NCBI RefSeq assembly: GCF_900172375.1
Contig: NZ_FWFS01000003.1
Location: 186,001-250,000, forward strand
Origin: Aquimixticola soesokkakensis
Lineage (GTDB): Bacteria > Pseudomonadota > Alphaproteobacteria > Rhodobacterales > Rhodobacteraceae
Reading direction: 5' to 3'
DNA length: 64,000 nt
Position 1 is the stretch's first letter, and every line of letters begins with the position of its first letter. Below are positions 9,447-18,943 of the stretch, piece by piece. The notes beneath the pieces were generated by a model. That model saw only the letters and a list, made by a program, of their open reading frames with translations, did no database searches and was not told the origin of the DNA. The position numbers and the translations under genes were made by a program.

Positions 9447-10304
9447 ATGCGCCATTCAAAGATTCTTATGCTGTGCCTCGCGGGCATGGTGTCCCTGTCG
9501 GCCTGCGGCAAGAACGCGACCGATGACGTCAAACGTGCCAAAACATCCGTCAATGTGATCGACGAAAGCGGGTTGAGCGACATCATGCTCTCGGCCACCG
9601 ATCCCGAAGAAGCGGTTTCCTACTTCGAGCGCGCCTCGCAATCCGAACCCGACCGCATCGACCTTAAACGCGGGCTGGCGCTGTCGCTGACCAAAGCGGG
9701 CAAGTCGGTGCAGGCGATCAGCATCTGGCAACAGATCCTCGAGACCTCCGACGCGACGAATTCCGATCGGGTGAATCTGGCCGAGGCATTGATCCGCGCC
9801 GGTGACTGGGACAAGGCCGAACTGGCCCTCAACGAGATCCCGCCAACCTACGAAACCTTCCAGCGCTACCGCCTTGAGGCCATGGTCGCCGATAGCGACA
9901 AGGAATGGCAAAAGGCCGATAGTTTCTATGAAACCGCTGTGGGCCTGACCACCAAGCCCTCCGGCGTGCTCAACAACTGGGGCTATTCGAAACTGTCGCG
10001 CGGCGATTACCGCGAAGCCGAAAAGCTGTTCGCCCAAGCCATCACCTATGATCCCTACCTCTTCACCGCCAAGAACAACCTCGTTCTGGCGCGCGGCGCG
10101 CAGGGCAAATACGACCTGCCGGTGGTCGATATGACCCAAAGCGAGCGCGCCGAGCTGCTCTATACGCTCGCCCTTTCGGCGATCAAACAGGGGGATGTGA
10201 CCATCGGGCGCGGCCTGTTGCAAGATGCCATCGAAACCCACCCGCAGCACTTCGAGGCCGCAGCCCGGTCGCTTGCCGCGCTCGAAGCCAATGTCGTCAA
10301 CTAA
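9447..10304 (+). CDS. second TPR lipoprotein of the Tad locus
   Basis: 285 residues. A short signal peptide ends in a lipobox (SLSAC, Cys20), and TPR repeats cover about residues 45-270 (for example GVLNNWGYSKLSRGDYREAEKLF). It is also TadD-like; two consecutive TadD-type genes are common in Rhodobacteraceae. GAGGGACGCAGG lies just upstream of the ATG. The gap from the previous gene (126 nt) holds no clear terminator. Confidence 0.85.
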   Translation: MRHSKILMLCLAGMVSLSACGKNATDDVKRAKTSVNVIDESGLSDIMLSATDPEEAVSYFERASQSEPDRIDLKRGLALSLTKAGKSVQAISIWQQILETSDATNSDRVNLAEALIRAGDWDKAELALNEIPPTYETFQRYRLEAMVADSDKEWQKADSFYETAVGLTTKPSGVLNNWGYSKLSRGDYREAEKLFAQAITYDPYLFTAKNNLVLARGAQGKYDLPVVDMTQSERAELLYTLALSAIKQGDVTIGRGLLQDAIETHPQHFEAAARSLAALEANVVN

Positions 10305-10316
10305 GGGCGGCGGGTC

Positions 10317-10823
10317 ATGTTAGCGCTTCCCGCCTCCGCCGCGCTGTGGTTCCTGCCCTTCGCGATTGTGATCGGCCTTTGGGTCGCCTTTAACGACATG
10401 CGCGCCATGAAGATTCCCAACCTTGCGGTCGGGGCGTTGCTGGTGGTCTATGTGGTGATCGGGCTGATCGCCCTGCCGCTGGATCAATATCTGTGGGGCT
10501 ATTTGCATTTCGTTGTCGTGCTCGCGATCGGCTTTGTGCTGAACATGGCGCGCGCGCTTGGCGCAGGGGATGCAAAATTTGCCGCCGCCATGGCGCCGAT
10601 GGTGCCGATGATCGACCTGCCAGCCGTGGCGGTGCTGTTTGCGGCCTGCCTTTTGGCGGCCTTTGCCACGCACCGCCTTGCCCGCGCAATCCCCATAGTC
10701 CGCCGCGTCACGCCCGAATGGGCAAGCTGGACCCACGGAAAATTCCCCATGGGGCTGGCACTGGGACCGACCCTGATTTTCTATCTCCTGCTGGCCAGCT
10801 TCATCGGCGCGCCAACGCCCTGA
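10317..10823 (+). CDS. cpaA: A24 prepilin peptidase (CpaA/TadV)
   Basis: 168 residues, the small form of the type IV prepilin peptidase lacking the N-methylation domain. Two catalytic Asp sites are visible: one in FNDMRAMKIPN and one in GAGDAKF (GxGD). About four to five membrane segments cover the protein. It removes the leader of Flp prepilins. In many tad loci this gene sits beside flp; here it is after the TPR genes, 12 nt from the stop of the second one. Confidence 0.93.
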   Translation: MLALPASAALWFLPFAIVIGLWVAFNDMRAMKIPNLAVGALLVVYVVIGLIALPLDQYLWGYLHFVVVLAIGFVLNMARALGAGDAKFAAAMAPMVPMIDLPAVAVLFAACLLAAFATHRLARAIPIVRRVTPEWASWTHGKFPMGLALGPTLIFYLLLASFIGAPTP

Positions 10824-10850
10824 TCCCCCAACACATCGAGCCAAGATCAC

Positions 10851-12164
10851 ATGACCGCGCAAAACACCCCCAATGTGACCCCGCCCCCCGTGCCGCGGAC
10901 TTTGGCCGAAACCGGCCTCTCGCTGGTGATGATGCGGGATATCCTGCTCAAAACCATGTTTCGCCAGAACCTTGAGCAGGTCTCCGAGCTCAGTCGCGGG
11001 CTGTGCCTGCCGATTACGGTGACGCAGGAGCTGGTCGATCTGGCGCGCACGCAGAACCTTGTCGAGGCGACCGGCACGCTGCATGCCAACTCGTCGAACG
11101 AAATGGGATATCGCCTGTCGGATGGCGGCAAGGCCCGCGCGCTCGATGCGCTGGCGCAGTCGGAATATTACGGCGCGATGCCGATCCCGCTTGAGGTCTA
11201 CCGCGAGCAGATCAAACGCCAGTCCGTGCGCAATATGAACCTCACGCGCAAGGATCTGACCGATGCGATGGGGCATCTGATCCTGCCCCCCACCCTTTTG
11301 GACCAGCTTGGGCCTGCCGTGGGGGCCGGTCGCTCGATTCTGATGTATGGTCCGCCGGGGAACGGGAAATCCTCGATCTCCAACGGGATTCGCGATGCGA
11401 TGGGCGACAATATCTATGTCCCGCGCGCGATTGAATATTCCGGTCAGGTGATCACCGTCTTCGATCCCATCATCCACAGCGAAGCCGCCGAGGCCGAAGA
11501 CGACCCCAACGCCCTGCGCCGCACCGCGCGCCGTTTCGACCGCCGCTACGTCTACTGTCAGCGCCCCACGGTGGTCACGGGCGGCGAGCTGTCGCTCTCC
11601 ATGCTCGACCTCGTGTACAACCCCACAGCGCGCACCTATCAGGCCCCGCTCCAGCTGAAATCCACGGGCGGGATTTTCATCATCGACGACCTTGGTCGTC
11701 AGGAAGAGCCGCCCCAGAAAATCGTCAACCGCTGGATTGTGCCGCTGGAAGAAAGCAAGGATATCCTTGCGCTCCAGTCGGGCGAAAAATTCGAAGTCCC
11801 CTTCGATACGCTGGTGATTTTCTCGACCAACTTCCACCCGAACGAAATTTTCGATGGCGCGGCCTTGCGCCGGATTTTCTTCAAAATCAAGGTCGACGGG
11901 CCGGATCAGGAAGGCTTTTTGAAAATCTTCGCGCTTGTTGCGCGCAAGAAAAAGATGCCGCTGGATGAGGGGGCGTTGATCCATCTGCTCAAGAAAAAAT
12001 ACCCCACGATCCAGAATAATTTCGCCAACTACCAGCCGGTGTTCCTGATCGACCAGATGATCGCGATTTGCGACTTCGAAGGCATCCCCTACCAGATGAC
12101 CCCCGATCTGATCGACCGCGCATGGGCGAATATGTTCGTCAAAGAGGAAGTCATCGCGCATTAG
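10851..12164 (+). CDS. AAA+ ATPase closing the Tad locus
   Basis: 437 residues, cytoplasmic. An N-terminal winged-helix-like region of about 110 residues precedes an AAA+ core with Walker A GPPGNGKSS (about 166-174), Walker B GIFIIDDLGRQ (about 268-278), a sensor-like STNFHP (about 325) and a C-terminal helical lid. It lies 27 nt after the peptidase gene and is probably the last gene of the operon. ATPases of this type recur beside alphaproteobacterial tad loci, but I know of no established role. It shares no obvious similarity with CpaF. Confidence 0.8.
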   Translation: MTAQNTPNVTPPPVPRTLAETGLSLVMMRDILLKTMFRQNLEQVSELSRGLCLPITVTQELVDLARTQNLVEATGTLHANSSNEMGYRLSDGGKARALDALAQSEYYGAMPIPLEVYREQIKRQSVRNMNLTRKDLTDAMGHLILPPTLLDQLGPAVGAGRSILMYGPPGNGKSSISNGIRDAMGDNIYVPRAIEYSGQVITVFDPIIHSEAAEAEDDPNALRRTARRFDRRYVYCQRPTVVTGGELSLSMLDLVYNPTARTYQAPLQLKSTGGIFIIDDLGRQEEPPQKIVNRWIVPLEESKDILALQSGEKFEVPFDTLVIFSTNFHPNEIFDGAALRRIFFKIKVDGPDQEGFLKIFALVARKKKMPLDEGALIHLLKKKYPTIQNNFANYQPVFLIDQMIAICDFEGIPYQMTPDLIDRAWANMFVKEEVIAH

Positions 12165-12177
12165 GCGCAACAGGGTC

Positions 12178-12939
12178 TCAGGCGCTGGCGCGTCCGGCGT
12201 ATTGCCAACCGGCCTCTTCGATCACGCCTTGGTTCGCGCGGCTCACAGGGACGCGCTCGCCGTTGATCAGGACCAGAAAATGACGCCCGTTTTCCTTTTC
12301 CACGCAGCGCACCGCCGCATGGGCCACCCAATGCGAGCGATGCACCTGCGCGCCCTTGAGACCGTCCAATTCGGCCACAGCATCGGCAAAGCGCATCAGC
12401 ACCCGTTCCGAGCCCAGATTGGTCGCCACCTCCACATAGTGGTCGTCCACGGTCAAATGGTAGACCGTAAGCGCGCGTTTGTCCGACAGGCGTTCCAGCA
12501 GGCGTAAGCGGCGGGGCACAGCCGTGATTCCTGCCCGAACAAAGAACACCCGCCCCACCGACAACAGCGCGCAGACAAGAACCGTCACCGGCAAAATGAA
12601 GTAAATATCATCGGGATTCAGCCCCTCGACCCCCGCGAGGCCGGTGGTCACCGAGTAGCCGTAGGGGCAATAGAGCAGCGTGATCAGCACCGTTTCCGCG
12701 CAGCCCCGCCAGACCAGATCGACCTGGGGAAACCGCCGATCAAGGGCGACGCGCACGCAGTAGCCCAGAACAATGGCCCCCGCAATCATCACCGCCCAAT
12801 AGGCCAGCCGTGCTGCAAAGGGCATGTCGTAGAAGGTGCCGAACGGGCCGGACATGCCCATCACCATCGTCAGCACGAAAAAAACGAACAAGCGAAACGG
12901 TGCTGTGACCTCCGCCATCACGTCCTTGATATAGTTCAT
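12178..12939 (-). CDS. membrane-anchored LytTR-family transcriptional regulator
   Basis: 253 residues. The N-terminal half has four hydrophobic segments (about 14-35, 45-65, 75-100 and 105-130). The C-terminal 100 residues form a LytTR DNA-binding domain (VDDHYVEVATN, then VHRSHWVA and VPVSRANQ). A regulator with its sensor part in the membrane and no separate kinase fits a simple one-component design. It converges on the Tad-locus ATPase gene with only 13 nt between the stops. Whether it controls the tad genes is unknown. A good promoter lies at 12970-12998. Confidence 0.85.
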   Translation of the reverse strand: MNYIKDVMAEVTAPFRLFVFFVLTMVMGMSGPFGTFYDMPFAARLAYWAVMIAGAIVLGYCVRVALDRRFPQVDLVWRGCAETVLITLLYCPYGYSVTTGLAGVEGLNPDDIYFILPVTVLVCALLSVGRVFFVRAGITAVPRRLRLLERLSDKRALTVYHLTVDDHYVEVATNLGSERVLMRFADAVAELDGLKGAQVHRSHWVAHAAVRCVEKENGRHFLVLINGERVPVSRANQGVIEEAGWQYAGRASA

Positions 12940-12969
12940 CTCTGCCCCTGCCCCCGTTCTCAGGGACTG

Positions 12970-12998
12970 GGAATAGACAAAAAACCCAATATTTTCAA
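12970..12998 (-). promoter_or_regulatory. sigma-70-like promoter of the LytTR gene
   Basis: On the minus strand, TTGAAA (12993-12998), a 17-nt spacer and TATTCC (12970-12975) lie about 30 nt upstream of the ATG. It sits in an A/T-rich pocket just beyond the folD terminator. Confidence 0.5.
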
Positions 12999-13010
12999 TG
13001 GATAACTCAT

Positions 13011-13061
13011 TAAAAAATACAAAAGTATATCTGCGTGAATATTCTTGTGAATATTACGCAG
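13011..13061 (-). terminator. folD terminator overlapping the stop codon
   Basis: CTGCGTGAATATTC (13031-13044) pairs with GAATATTACGCAG (13049-13061), with one bulged base and a TTGT/ACAA loop. On the minus strand this is followed by a T-rich tract including TTTTGTATTTTTT. The folD stop codon (13054-13056) lies inside the 5' arm of the hairpin, so the final codons double as terminator. Confidence 0.75.
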
Positions 13062-13971
13062 TCAGCCCCTCGGGTTCGGCCACATCATGCGCGCGACAGC
13101 AGGCCGTGACCGTATTGGCCAGCAGGCAGGCAATGGTCATTGGCCCCACGCCCCCCGGCACCGGTGTCACGCCCCCTGCCACCGCGGCCACGGAGGCAAA
13201 GTCCACATCGCCCACAAGGCGGGTCTTGGTCGTGCCGTCCTCGTTCGTGCCCCGCTCGGGGGCGTCGATGCGGTTGATGCCCACATCGATCACCGTCGCG
13301 CCCGGCTTGATCCAGTCGCCTTTGACCATTTCGGGCCGTCCCACGGCAGCCACCACGATATCGGCTTGCGCCACCACTGCCGCGAGGTCTTGGGTGCGCG
13401 AATGGGCAATGGTCACCGTGCAGCTATCGCCCAGCAGCAGTTGCGCCATCGGCTTGCCCACGATGTTCGAGCGGCCGATCACCACCGCAGATTTCCCCGA
13501 GAGCGACCCAAGCTGGTCGCGCAGCAGCATCAGACAGCCCAGCGGGGTGCAGGGCACCATCGACTTTTGCCCCGTGCCAAGCAATCCGACATTGGAAATA
13601 TGAAACCCGTCAACGTCCTTTGCGGGATCGATCGCGTTGATCACCAGCGCCTCGTCCAGATGCGCAGGCAGCGGCAATTGCACCAGAATGCCGTGAACCG
13701 AAGGGTCGCTGTTAAGCTGGTCAATCAGTGCCAGCAGATCGGCTTGGGATGTGTCCGCCTCCAACTTGTGTTCGAAGGAATTCATCCCCACTTCGACGGT
13801 CTGCTTGCCCTTGGCACGCACATAGACCTGACTTGCCGGATCCTCGCCCACCAGCACCACCGCAAGGCCCGGCGTGATTGAGTGGCTTTCCTTGAGGCGG
13901 GTCACATGGGTTGCGACCTTTTCGCGAACGGTCGCGGCAAAGGCTTTGCCGTCGATGCGGGTTGCGGTCAT
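13054..13971 (-). CDS. folD: FolD, methylene-THF dehydrogenase / cyclohydrolase
   Basis: 305 residues. A bifunctional cytosolic enzyme that interconverts 5,10-methylene- and 10-formyl-tetrahydrofolate using NADP. Motifs: YVRAKGK with catalytic Lys54, [19 protein letters not shown], and the NADP-binding [14 protein letters not shown]. The start overlaps the stop of the chorismate mutase gene by 4 nt (ATGA), so the two form one transcription unit. Confidence 0.97.
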   Translation of the reverse strand: MTATRIDGKAFAATVREKVATHVTRLKESHSITPGLAVVLVGEDPASQVYVRAKGKQTVEVGMNSFEHKLEADTSQADLLALIDQLNSDPSVHGILVQLPLPAHLDEALVINAIDPAKDVDGFHISNVGLLGTGQKSMVPCTPLGCLMLLRDQLGSLSGKSAVVIGRSNIVGKPMAQLLLGDSCTVTIAHSRTQDLAAVVAQADIVVAAVGRPEMVKGDWIKPGATVIDVGINRIDAPERGTNEDGTTKTRLVGDVDFASVAAVAGGVTPVPGGVGPMTIACLLANTVTACCRAHDVAEPEGLTA

Positions 13972-14285
13972 GTCATATCTCCTGCGGTGCCGAGGGTTTG
14001 TTCTTCGCGAGCAATAGAGGTCTCGATCATTTCGCGCCAGAGCCGCGTGGCCAGCTCGGGATCAAAGCCGGTGCTTTCGGCCTTGGCGCGCACTTTTTCC
14101 AGCACATCCGCGACACGGCTATGCGAGCGGGCGGCGATGCCCTCGGCAGGCTTCAGGTCGATGGCACGGTCGATATAGCTTTGGCGGATCGTCAGCGCCT
14201 CCACCAGATCCCGATCCAGCCGGTCAATTTCAGCGCGCAGTTCGGCCATGGAACCGATCTGTGCAGCGGGGCGATAAGGGGACAT
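13968..14285 (-). CDS. chorismate mutase, AroQ class
   Basis: 105 residues, a helical AroQ-type domain ([21 protein letters not shown] at about 13-33, then [15 protein letters not shown]). It would convert chorismate to prephenate for Phe/Tyr synthesis. The start at 14285 (MSPYRPAAQ) is chosen because AGGAG lies 7 nt upstream; a longer frame adds 20 residues of no family character. Translationally coupled to folD. A PchB-like isochorismate lyase activity cannot be excluded. Confidence 0.85.
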   Translation of the reverse strand: MSPYRPAAQIGSMAELRAEIDRLDRDLVEALTIRQSYIDRAIDLKPAEGIAARSHSRVADVLEKVRAKAESTGFDPELATRLWREMIETSIAREEQTLGTAGDMT

Positions 14286-14350
14286 CTGGGCGCTCCTGAC
14301 AGGGGTGTCCGTCCAAGCGACCAGATCACTTCGAGGCGCCATCACGAACA

Positions 14351-14371
14351 GTGTTAAGGGGGCTTTAACAC
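14351..14371. promoter_or_regulatory. perfect inverted repeat between divergent genes
   Basis: GTGTTAA (14351-14357) and TTAACAC (14365-14371) are separated by 7 nt. The site lies 66 nt upstream of the chorismate mutase start and 93 nt upstream of the 26-codon gene on the other strand, a natural place for an operator. Confidence 0.45.
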
Positions 14372-14463
14372 GTGGGACTTAGGCTGTGAAAGACCGCGCC
14401 AGACGCTTGTGGAACATTTTTGACGGTCCGCGCGTTGTCTTGGTGTCACAAAGGAGATGAGTT

Positions 14464-14544
14464 ATGAAATCCGCAGCTATCGCAATCCCCGCATGTTTTG
14501 GTCTTGGCCTGATGTTCAGCGCTGTGTTCTTGCTGCTTCTCTAA
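14464..14544 (+). CDS. 26-residue hydrophobic small protein
   Basis: MKSAAIAIPACFGLGLMFSA then VFLLLL and TAA. A near-ideal AAAGGAGATGA Shine-Dalgarno sits directly before the ATG, better than that of most neighbouring genes. The whole product is one potential transmembrane helix with a single Lys near the N-terminus. It stands alone on the plus strand between two minus-strand blocks. It could be a small membrane regulator or a toxin-like peptide. No function is assigned; the evidence for translation is the ribosome site only. Confidence 0.5.
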   Translation: MKSAAIAIPACFGLGLMFSAVFLLLL

Positions 14545-14699
14545 TCCCGCATCTTGCCCTGCGCGCCATTTGTTGGCTCGCGACTTGGCACCTAAGGCGC
14601 GGTCCAGCCGCGGATGCCCCCGCATGGCGGCCCCGCCCACGCAACGATCCCGCTAACGCAGCAATCCCGTTCACGCAGCGATGAGGCCCGCTCTCGCGC

Positions 14700-15542
14700 T
14701 CACTCGGGTATTTTGACCACGGCAAAGAGCCTGCGGAAGGGAAACCAGAGTGCCCGCCCCGCCGTACGCGGATAGGCCGCTTCGATTTCGCGACTGTATT
14801 GCGCAAGGTAGAGCGCCTGATCCGTTTCTGAAAGCGCCTCAAGATAGGGCTTGAGGTAGGTCGCACGGGTGAAGGTGACCACAGGATGCTCCTCACGGCT
14901 CGCATCCATTTTCTGAACATAAGTACAGGTCCAGACATCGGCTTGCCCCAAGCCGTCCAGAAGATCTGCGTAAAACGCCATGTCGCGAACATGAAGCGGG
15001 CGCGGCGTCGAAAACCGATCCGGGAACAGGGCTGCGGCAACCTCGCGTGCAAGCTTGTGGCTTGGCGCATCATGCTGGTCGGGCATCTGACAGGCCAACA
15101 CGCCCCCCGCTCGCAACACCCCCGTCAGGCGCGGCAAAACCGTGTCATGCCCGGGCACCCAGTTCAAAACCGCATTGCTGAAGATCAGCGCAGGCGGTTT
15201 GGGCGGCTCCCAGCTCCGCACATCCCCCAATTCGCAATATTTATAAGCACCGTTGTCGCTTGCCTGTGCCAGCATCTCTGGCGAGGCATCGACCCCGATA
15301 ATCGAGCGGTCAGCAAAGTGAAGCGACAGCGCAGGCCCCGCCGCCCCGTTGCCACAGCCCAAATCCACCACGCGCCCCTTGGGCAAGGTCGGCACCCGCG
15401 CCATCAAATCCAACGCCGGACGCAGCCGCAGGTCATGGAACTGCTCATAGAGGGCAGGATTCCAGCCCGTTTCCAACACGGGTGTCGGCTTGGGCGGTTT
15501 CTTTGAGGACGCTGTCCGTTTCCTGGCAAGTTTATCGGCCAT
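14700..15542 (-). CDS. tam: trans-aconitate 2-methyltransferase-like SAM enzyme
   Basis: 280 residues. A basic 25-residue N-terminal tail precedes the family opening WNPALYEQF. SAM motif I is VVDLGCGNG (about 57-65), followed by IIGVDASPEML, IFSNAVLNWVPGH and a C-terminal WFPFRRLFAVV. The order and spacing match E. coli Tam, which esterifies trans-aconitate, an aconitase by-product that inhibits the citric acid cycle. The basic extension is unusual. A different small-acid substrate is possible. Confidence 0.8.
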   Translation of the reverse strand: MADKLARKRTASSKKPPKPTPVLETGWNPALYEQFHDLRLRPALDLMARVPTLPKGRVVDLGCGNGAAGPALSLHFADRSIIGVDASPEMLAQASDNGAYKYCELGDVRSWEPPKPPALIFSNAVLNWVPGHDTVLPRLTGVLRAGGVLACQMPDQHDAPSHKLAREVAAALFPDRFSTPRPLHVRDMAFYADLLDGLGQADVWTCTYVQKMDASREEHPVVTFTRATYLKPYLEALSETDQALYLAQYSREIEAAYPRTAGRALWFPFRRLFAVVKIPE

Positions 15543-15604
15543 TTCCGGCTCCTTTTCAGTATTGCCGCCTTATCGCACAGCCATGTGGCAAACCCGTGAA
15601 GGCG

Positions 15605-15638
15605 CATAAAAACGCCGCACAGTTTCCTGCGCGGCGTT
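15605..15638 (-). terminator. strong ftsH terminator
   Basis: AACGCCGC...GCGGCGTT (15611-15638) forms a 12-bp stem capped on the minus strand by a GAAA tetraloop and followed by TTTTTATG. It lies 32 nt after the ftsH stop and separates it from the tam gene. Confidence 0.9.
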
Positions 15639-15669
15639 CTCTCATTCTGTCACGTCCAAATCGAACGGA

Positions 15670-17586
15670 TCACGAGGTTGGCTCCGGCTCCAAACCGCTG
15701 TCGCCCTCTGTTTTTGGCTTGGAGCGGGTCTTGGGAATGGCCGTCACGGAGGGCGCGTTGCCTTGGTCCGTATCGTCGTCATCGCCCCGGTTCAACGCTT
15801 CACCTGCGATCACCCGCGTGATCTCTGTGCCCGTCAGCGTCTCATATTCCAAAAGACCCTGCGCAAGACGTTCGAGATCCTCGTTCTTTTCGGTCAGGAT
15901 GCGCTTGGCTTCGTTATAGCCGTTGTCGATGATTTCCTTGACCTTGTCGTCGATCAGTTTCTGGGTGTCGGAGGAATGGTTGGTCCCGCCACCGTAGTTG
16001 CCCAGATAACTGTCCTGCTCATTGGCATAATCGACAAACCCAAGCTCATCCGAATAGCCGAACTGCGTGACCATGGCGCGCGCGATGCGGCTGGCCTGCT
16101 GGATATCCGAGGAGGCGCCAGAGGTGACGTTTTCCTTGCCAAAGATAAGCTCCTCCGCGACACGCCCGCCCATCGCCATCGCGATTTTCGAGGTGTATTT
16201 CGTGTAGCTCACCGACAGTTGGTCGCGTTCGGGCAAGGACAGCACCAGACCAAGCGCGCGCCCGCGCGGGATGATCGTCGCTTTGTGGATCGGATCATGC
16301 TGGGGCACGTTGAGACCGACAATCGCGTGGCCTGCTTCGTGATAGGCGGTCAGTTTCTTTTCGTCCTCGGTCATGACCATGGACCGCCGCTCGGCCCCCA
16401 TCATCACTTTGTCCTTGGCGTTTTCGAAATCTTCCATCGTCACGAAATGACGCCCGACACGCGCCGCCATCAGCGCCGATTCGTTCACAAGGTTCGCAAG
16501 ATCCGCGCCCGAGAACCCCGGCGTGCCGCGCGCAATCACGCGCAAATCGACGTTGGGACCAAGGGGCACTTTGCGCGCATGGACGTTGAGGATTTTCTCG
16601 CGGCCCTTGATATCGGGATTGGGCACCTGCACCTGACGGTCAAAGCGACCGGGGCGCAACAGCGCCGGGTCCAGCACGTCGGGGCGGTTAGTGGCAGCCA
16701 CAAGGATAATGCCCTCGTTGGCCTCGAACCCGTCCATCTCGACCAGCAGCTGGTTGAGGGTCTGTTCACGCTCGTCATTCCCGCCGCCATAGCCGGCACC
16801 GCGCGAGCGGCCCACGGCGTCGATTTCGTCGATAAAGATGATGCAGGGCGCGTTCTTTTTGCCCTGTTCGAACATGTCGCGCACACGGCTCGCACCGACA
16901 CCGACAAACATCTCGACGAAATCAGAGCCCGAAATGGTGAAAAACGGCACGCCCGCCTCGCCCGCAATCGCGCGCGCCAGCAGGGTTTTCCCCGTCCCCG
17001 GAGGCCCGACCAGCAACGCACCCTTGGGGATTTTGCCGCCCAGACGCGAGAATTTCTGCGGATTGCGCAGGAATTCCACGATTTCTTCCAGCTCTTCTTT
17101 GGCTTCATCGATGCCGGCCACGTCGTCAAAGGTCACGCGGCCATGCTTTTCGGTGAGCAGCTTGGCTTTCGATTTGCCAAAGCCCATCGCACCGCCTTTG
17201 CCGCCGCCCTGCATGCGGTTCATGAAATAGATCCAGACGCCGATCAGCAGCACAAAGGGCAGGAATGTCATCAGGATCGTCTGGAACCCGCTTTCCTCCT
17301 GTGCTTTGGCGTTCACCGTCACACCGTCGGCCAACAGTTTGCTGGTCACCTCGGCGTCTTGCGGTTTGATCGTGTAATAGTTGCTGCCGTCGCTACCGCG
17401 AAACAGGACGCGCTCGCCGTCAATCGTGACGGTCGTCACATCACCGTTGTCGACCTGACGCACAAACTCGGAATAGCTCATCTCGCCAGTGTTCATCGTC
17501 GTCGCATTGCCGCTGAACAGATTGAACAGCGTCAGGATCAGCAAAAACAGCACGACCCAAAATGCGATGTTTCTCGCGTTGCCCAC
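15670..17586 (-). CDS. ftsH: ATP-dependent zinc metalloprotease FtsH
   Basis: 638 residues. Membrane protease for misfolded and short-lived regulatory proteins. Two membrane segments (about 6-24 and 95-115) flank a periplasmic loop. The AAA+ core has GPPGTGKT (about 190) and the second-region helix; the protease zinc site is HEAGH (about 415). A GTG start at 17586 is chosen: GAGGAG lies 8 nt upstream and the product begins [10 protein letters not shown] as in close relatives. An upstream TTG would add five residues. It follows tilS by 77 nt. Confidence 0.97.
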   Translation of the reverse strand: MGNARNIAFWVVLFLLILTLFNLFSGNATTMNTGEMSYSEFVRQVDNGDVTTVTIDGERVLFRGSDGSNYYTIKPQDAEVTSKLLADGVTVNAKAQEESGFQTILMTFLPFVLLIGVWIYFMNRMQGGGKGGAMGFGKSKAKLLTEKHGRVTFDDVAGIDEAKEELEEIVEFLRNPQKFSRLGGKIPKGALLVGPPGTGKTLLARAIAGEAGVPFFTISGSDFVEMFVGVGASRVRDMFEQGKKNAPCIIFIDEIDAVGRSRGAGYGGGNDEREQTLNQLLVEMDGFEANEGIILVAATNRPDVLDPALLRPGRFDRQVQVPNPDIKGREKILNVHARKVPLGPNVDLRVIARGTPGFSGADLANLVNESALMAARVGRHFVTMEDFENAKDKVMMGAERRSMVMTEDEKKLTAYHEAGHAIVGLNVPQHDPIHKATIIPRGRALGLVLSLPERDQLSVSYTKYTSKIAMAMGGRVAEELIFGKENVTSGASSDIQQASRIARAMVTQFGYSDELGFVDYANEQDSYLGNYGGGTNHSSDTQKLIDDKVKEIIDNGYNEAKRILTEKNEDLERLAQGLLEYETLTGTEITRVIAGEALNRGDDDDTDQGNAPSVTAIPKTRSKPKTEGDSGLEPEPTS

Positions 17587-17663
17587 GGGAATTCTCCTCA
17601 AAACTCATCTCTGTCGGAGGCCCGACAGATTGTTTCTCTAAAATAGGGATCAGCGGCCCAAGT

Positions 17664-18917
17664 TCAATGCGATAAAAGCGTTGAAAAGAAGTGAACGCCA
17701 TCGGGCACCGTCCAAAGGCCGTCCGACCCGCTGTCCAAAAGCGGCGCGACGCGCAGGTTGTCGCCTTGCCACAGCCCCGGCGAGACCTCAAGCACTTCGC
17801 GCGGCAGGCCCGATGCGCGCCATTCGGGCCGCGCCCCAAGCCCGTCACTGCCCAAAGCGCGGATCACAAGCCCTTCGCTTTGCTCACATTTCAGCTGCCA
17901 GCGCTGGTCCCAAAGCGCCCCTGCAGGCACCGCAAGACCGGCAATGGCCCCATACTCGCGCAGCAGCCAGACCTCCTCCTTGCCCGCCAGCAAGCGACAG
18001 CCATGCAGGGTTGCCGCACGCCCGCGCAACAGCGCGCTGAGGAAGTCCTGAAGCGCCATCGCCCGTGGGCCGTAATCCGCCGAAGACAGCCAGCGCAGCG
18101 CCTGAGACATCAGACGGCGGTTGATTTCGGGCGCCGCCTGGCCAAATTTGCGCCGGTTGATGCACAAGGCCCCGCCCGCGACCCGCAGGCAGCTGCGCGC
18201 GTGTGCCTGCGTTGCCACGTCGAGCGCCTGTTGCACCTGCGCCAGATGATCCATCACCCGCCCCACCACATGCATGTCGATGCCAAGCGGGGCCAATTCG
18301 CCCATCGCCTTGCGGGCTTTCACCCGCTCGAAGGCCGCATCGTCATTGGAGGGGTCGTCGATCCACGGCTGGCGGATTTCGCGCAGATAGGCGCGCAGCT
18401 CGAAGCGTTCCTGCATCAGCAGCGGGCGTACCCAGGTCAGCCCGCCCTCCTCACGCCGCCGCGCCATGCCGGTCAACCCGTCCAGCCCCGCCTCGCGCGC
18501 CAGACGCATGAAAAACGTTTCGGCCTGATCGTCGGCGGTATGGGCCAGCGCAACGCAACCAAGGCCGCGCCCGCGCGCCCACTCCCCGATCAGCGTATAG
18601 CGCGCGCGCCGCGCCGCACCTTGCAGGTTGCCGCTGCCATCCCAATCGTCCCAGCGCAAAATATCATGCGACACCCCGAGGGCGGCGCAGGTATCCCCGA
18701 CGAAGCGGGCCTCCTGCGCGGCCTCGGCCCGCAGCCCGTGATCGACCGTCACCGCATGGAGGGTGATTTTCTCGCGCCCTGCCCACTCCACCATCAGCCG
18801 CAGCATCGCCATGGAATCGCCGCCGCCCGACACCGCGACCCCCACCGCGCGCGGTTTGTCATGCGCGAAGGCGCTCGCGATACAATGTAACAGAAACGGG
18901 ATGTTGGGCGCGCTCAC
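17664..18917 (-). CDS. tilS: tRNA(Ile)-lysidine synthetase TilS
   Basis: 417 residues. It modifies C34 of the CAU-anticodon tRNA(Ile) to lysidine. The N-terminal PP-loop SGGGDSM (about 30-36) and the HTADDQAETFFMRL motif (about 128) mark the catalytic domain; the C-terminal half is divergent. The start is GTG with a weak ribosome site, 26 nt after the cpoB stop, suggesting translation from the tol-pal transcript. tilS-ftsH is a conserved order. Confidence 0.92.
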   Translation of the reverse strand: MSAPNIPFLLHCIASAFAHDKPRAVGVAVSGGGDSMAMLRLMVEWAGREKITLHAVTVDHGLRAEAAQEARFVGDTCAALGVSHDILRWDDWDGSGNLQGAARRARYTLIGEWARGRGLGCVALAHTADDQAETFFMRLAREAGLDGLTGMARRREEGGLTWVRPLLMQERFELRAYLREIRQPWIDDPSNDDAAFERVKARKAMGELAPLGIDMHVVGRVMDHLAQVQQALDVATQAHARSCLRVAGGALCINRRKFGQAAPEINRRLMSQALRWLSSADYGPRAMALQDFLSALLRGRAATLHGCRLLAGKEEVWLLREYGAIAGLAVPAGALWDQRWQLKCEQSEGLVIRALGSDGLGARPEWRASGLPREVLEVSPGLWQGDNLRVAPLLDSGSDGLWTVPDGVHFFSTLLSH

Positions 18918-18943
18918 CCTGACGTGTTCCGGGCCATCGCCAA

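Noticed and set aside
6585-9455. Open frame of about 956 codons antisense to tadB-tadC
   Set aside because: Crosses several certain genes on the other strand and has a low-complexity His/Gln/Gly-rich shadow composition.
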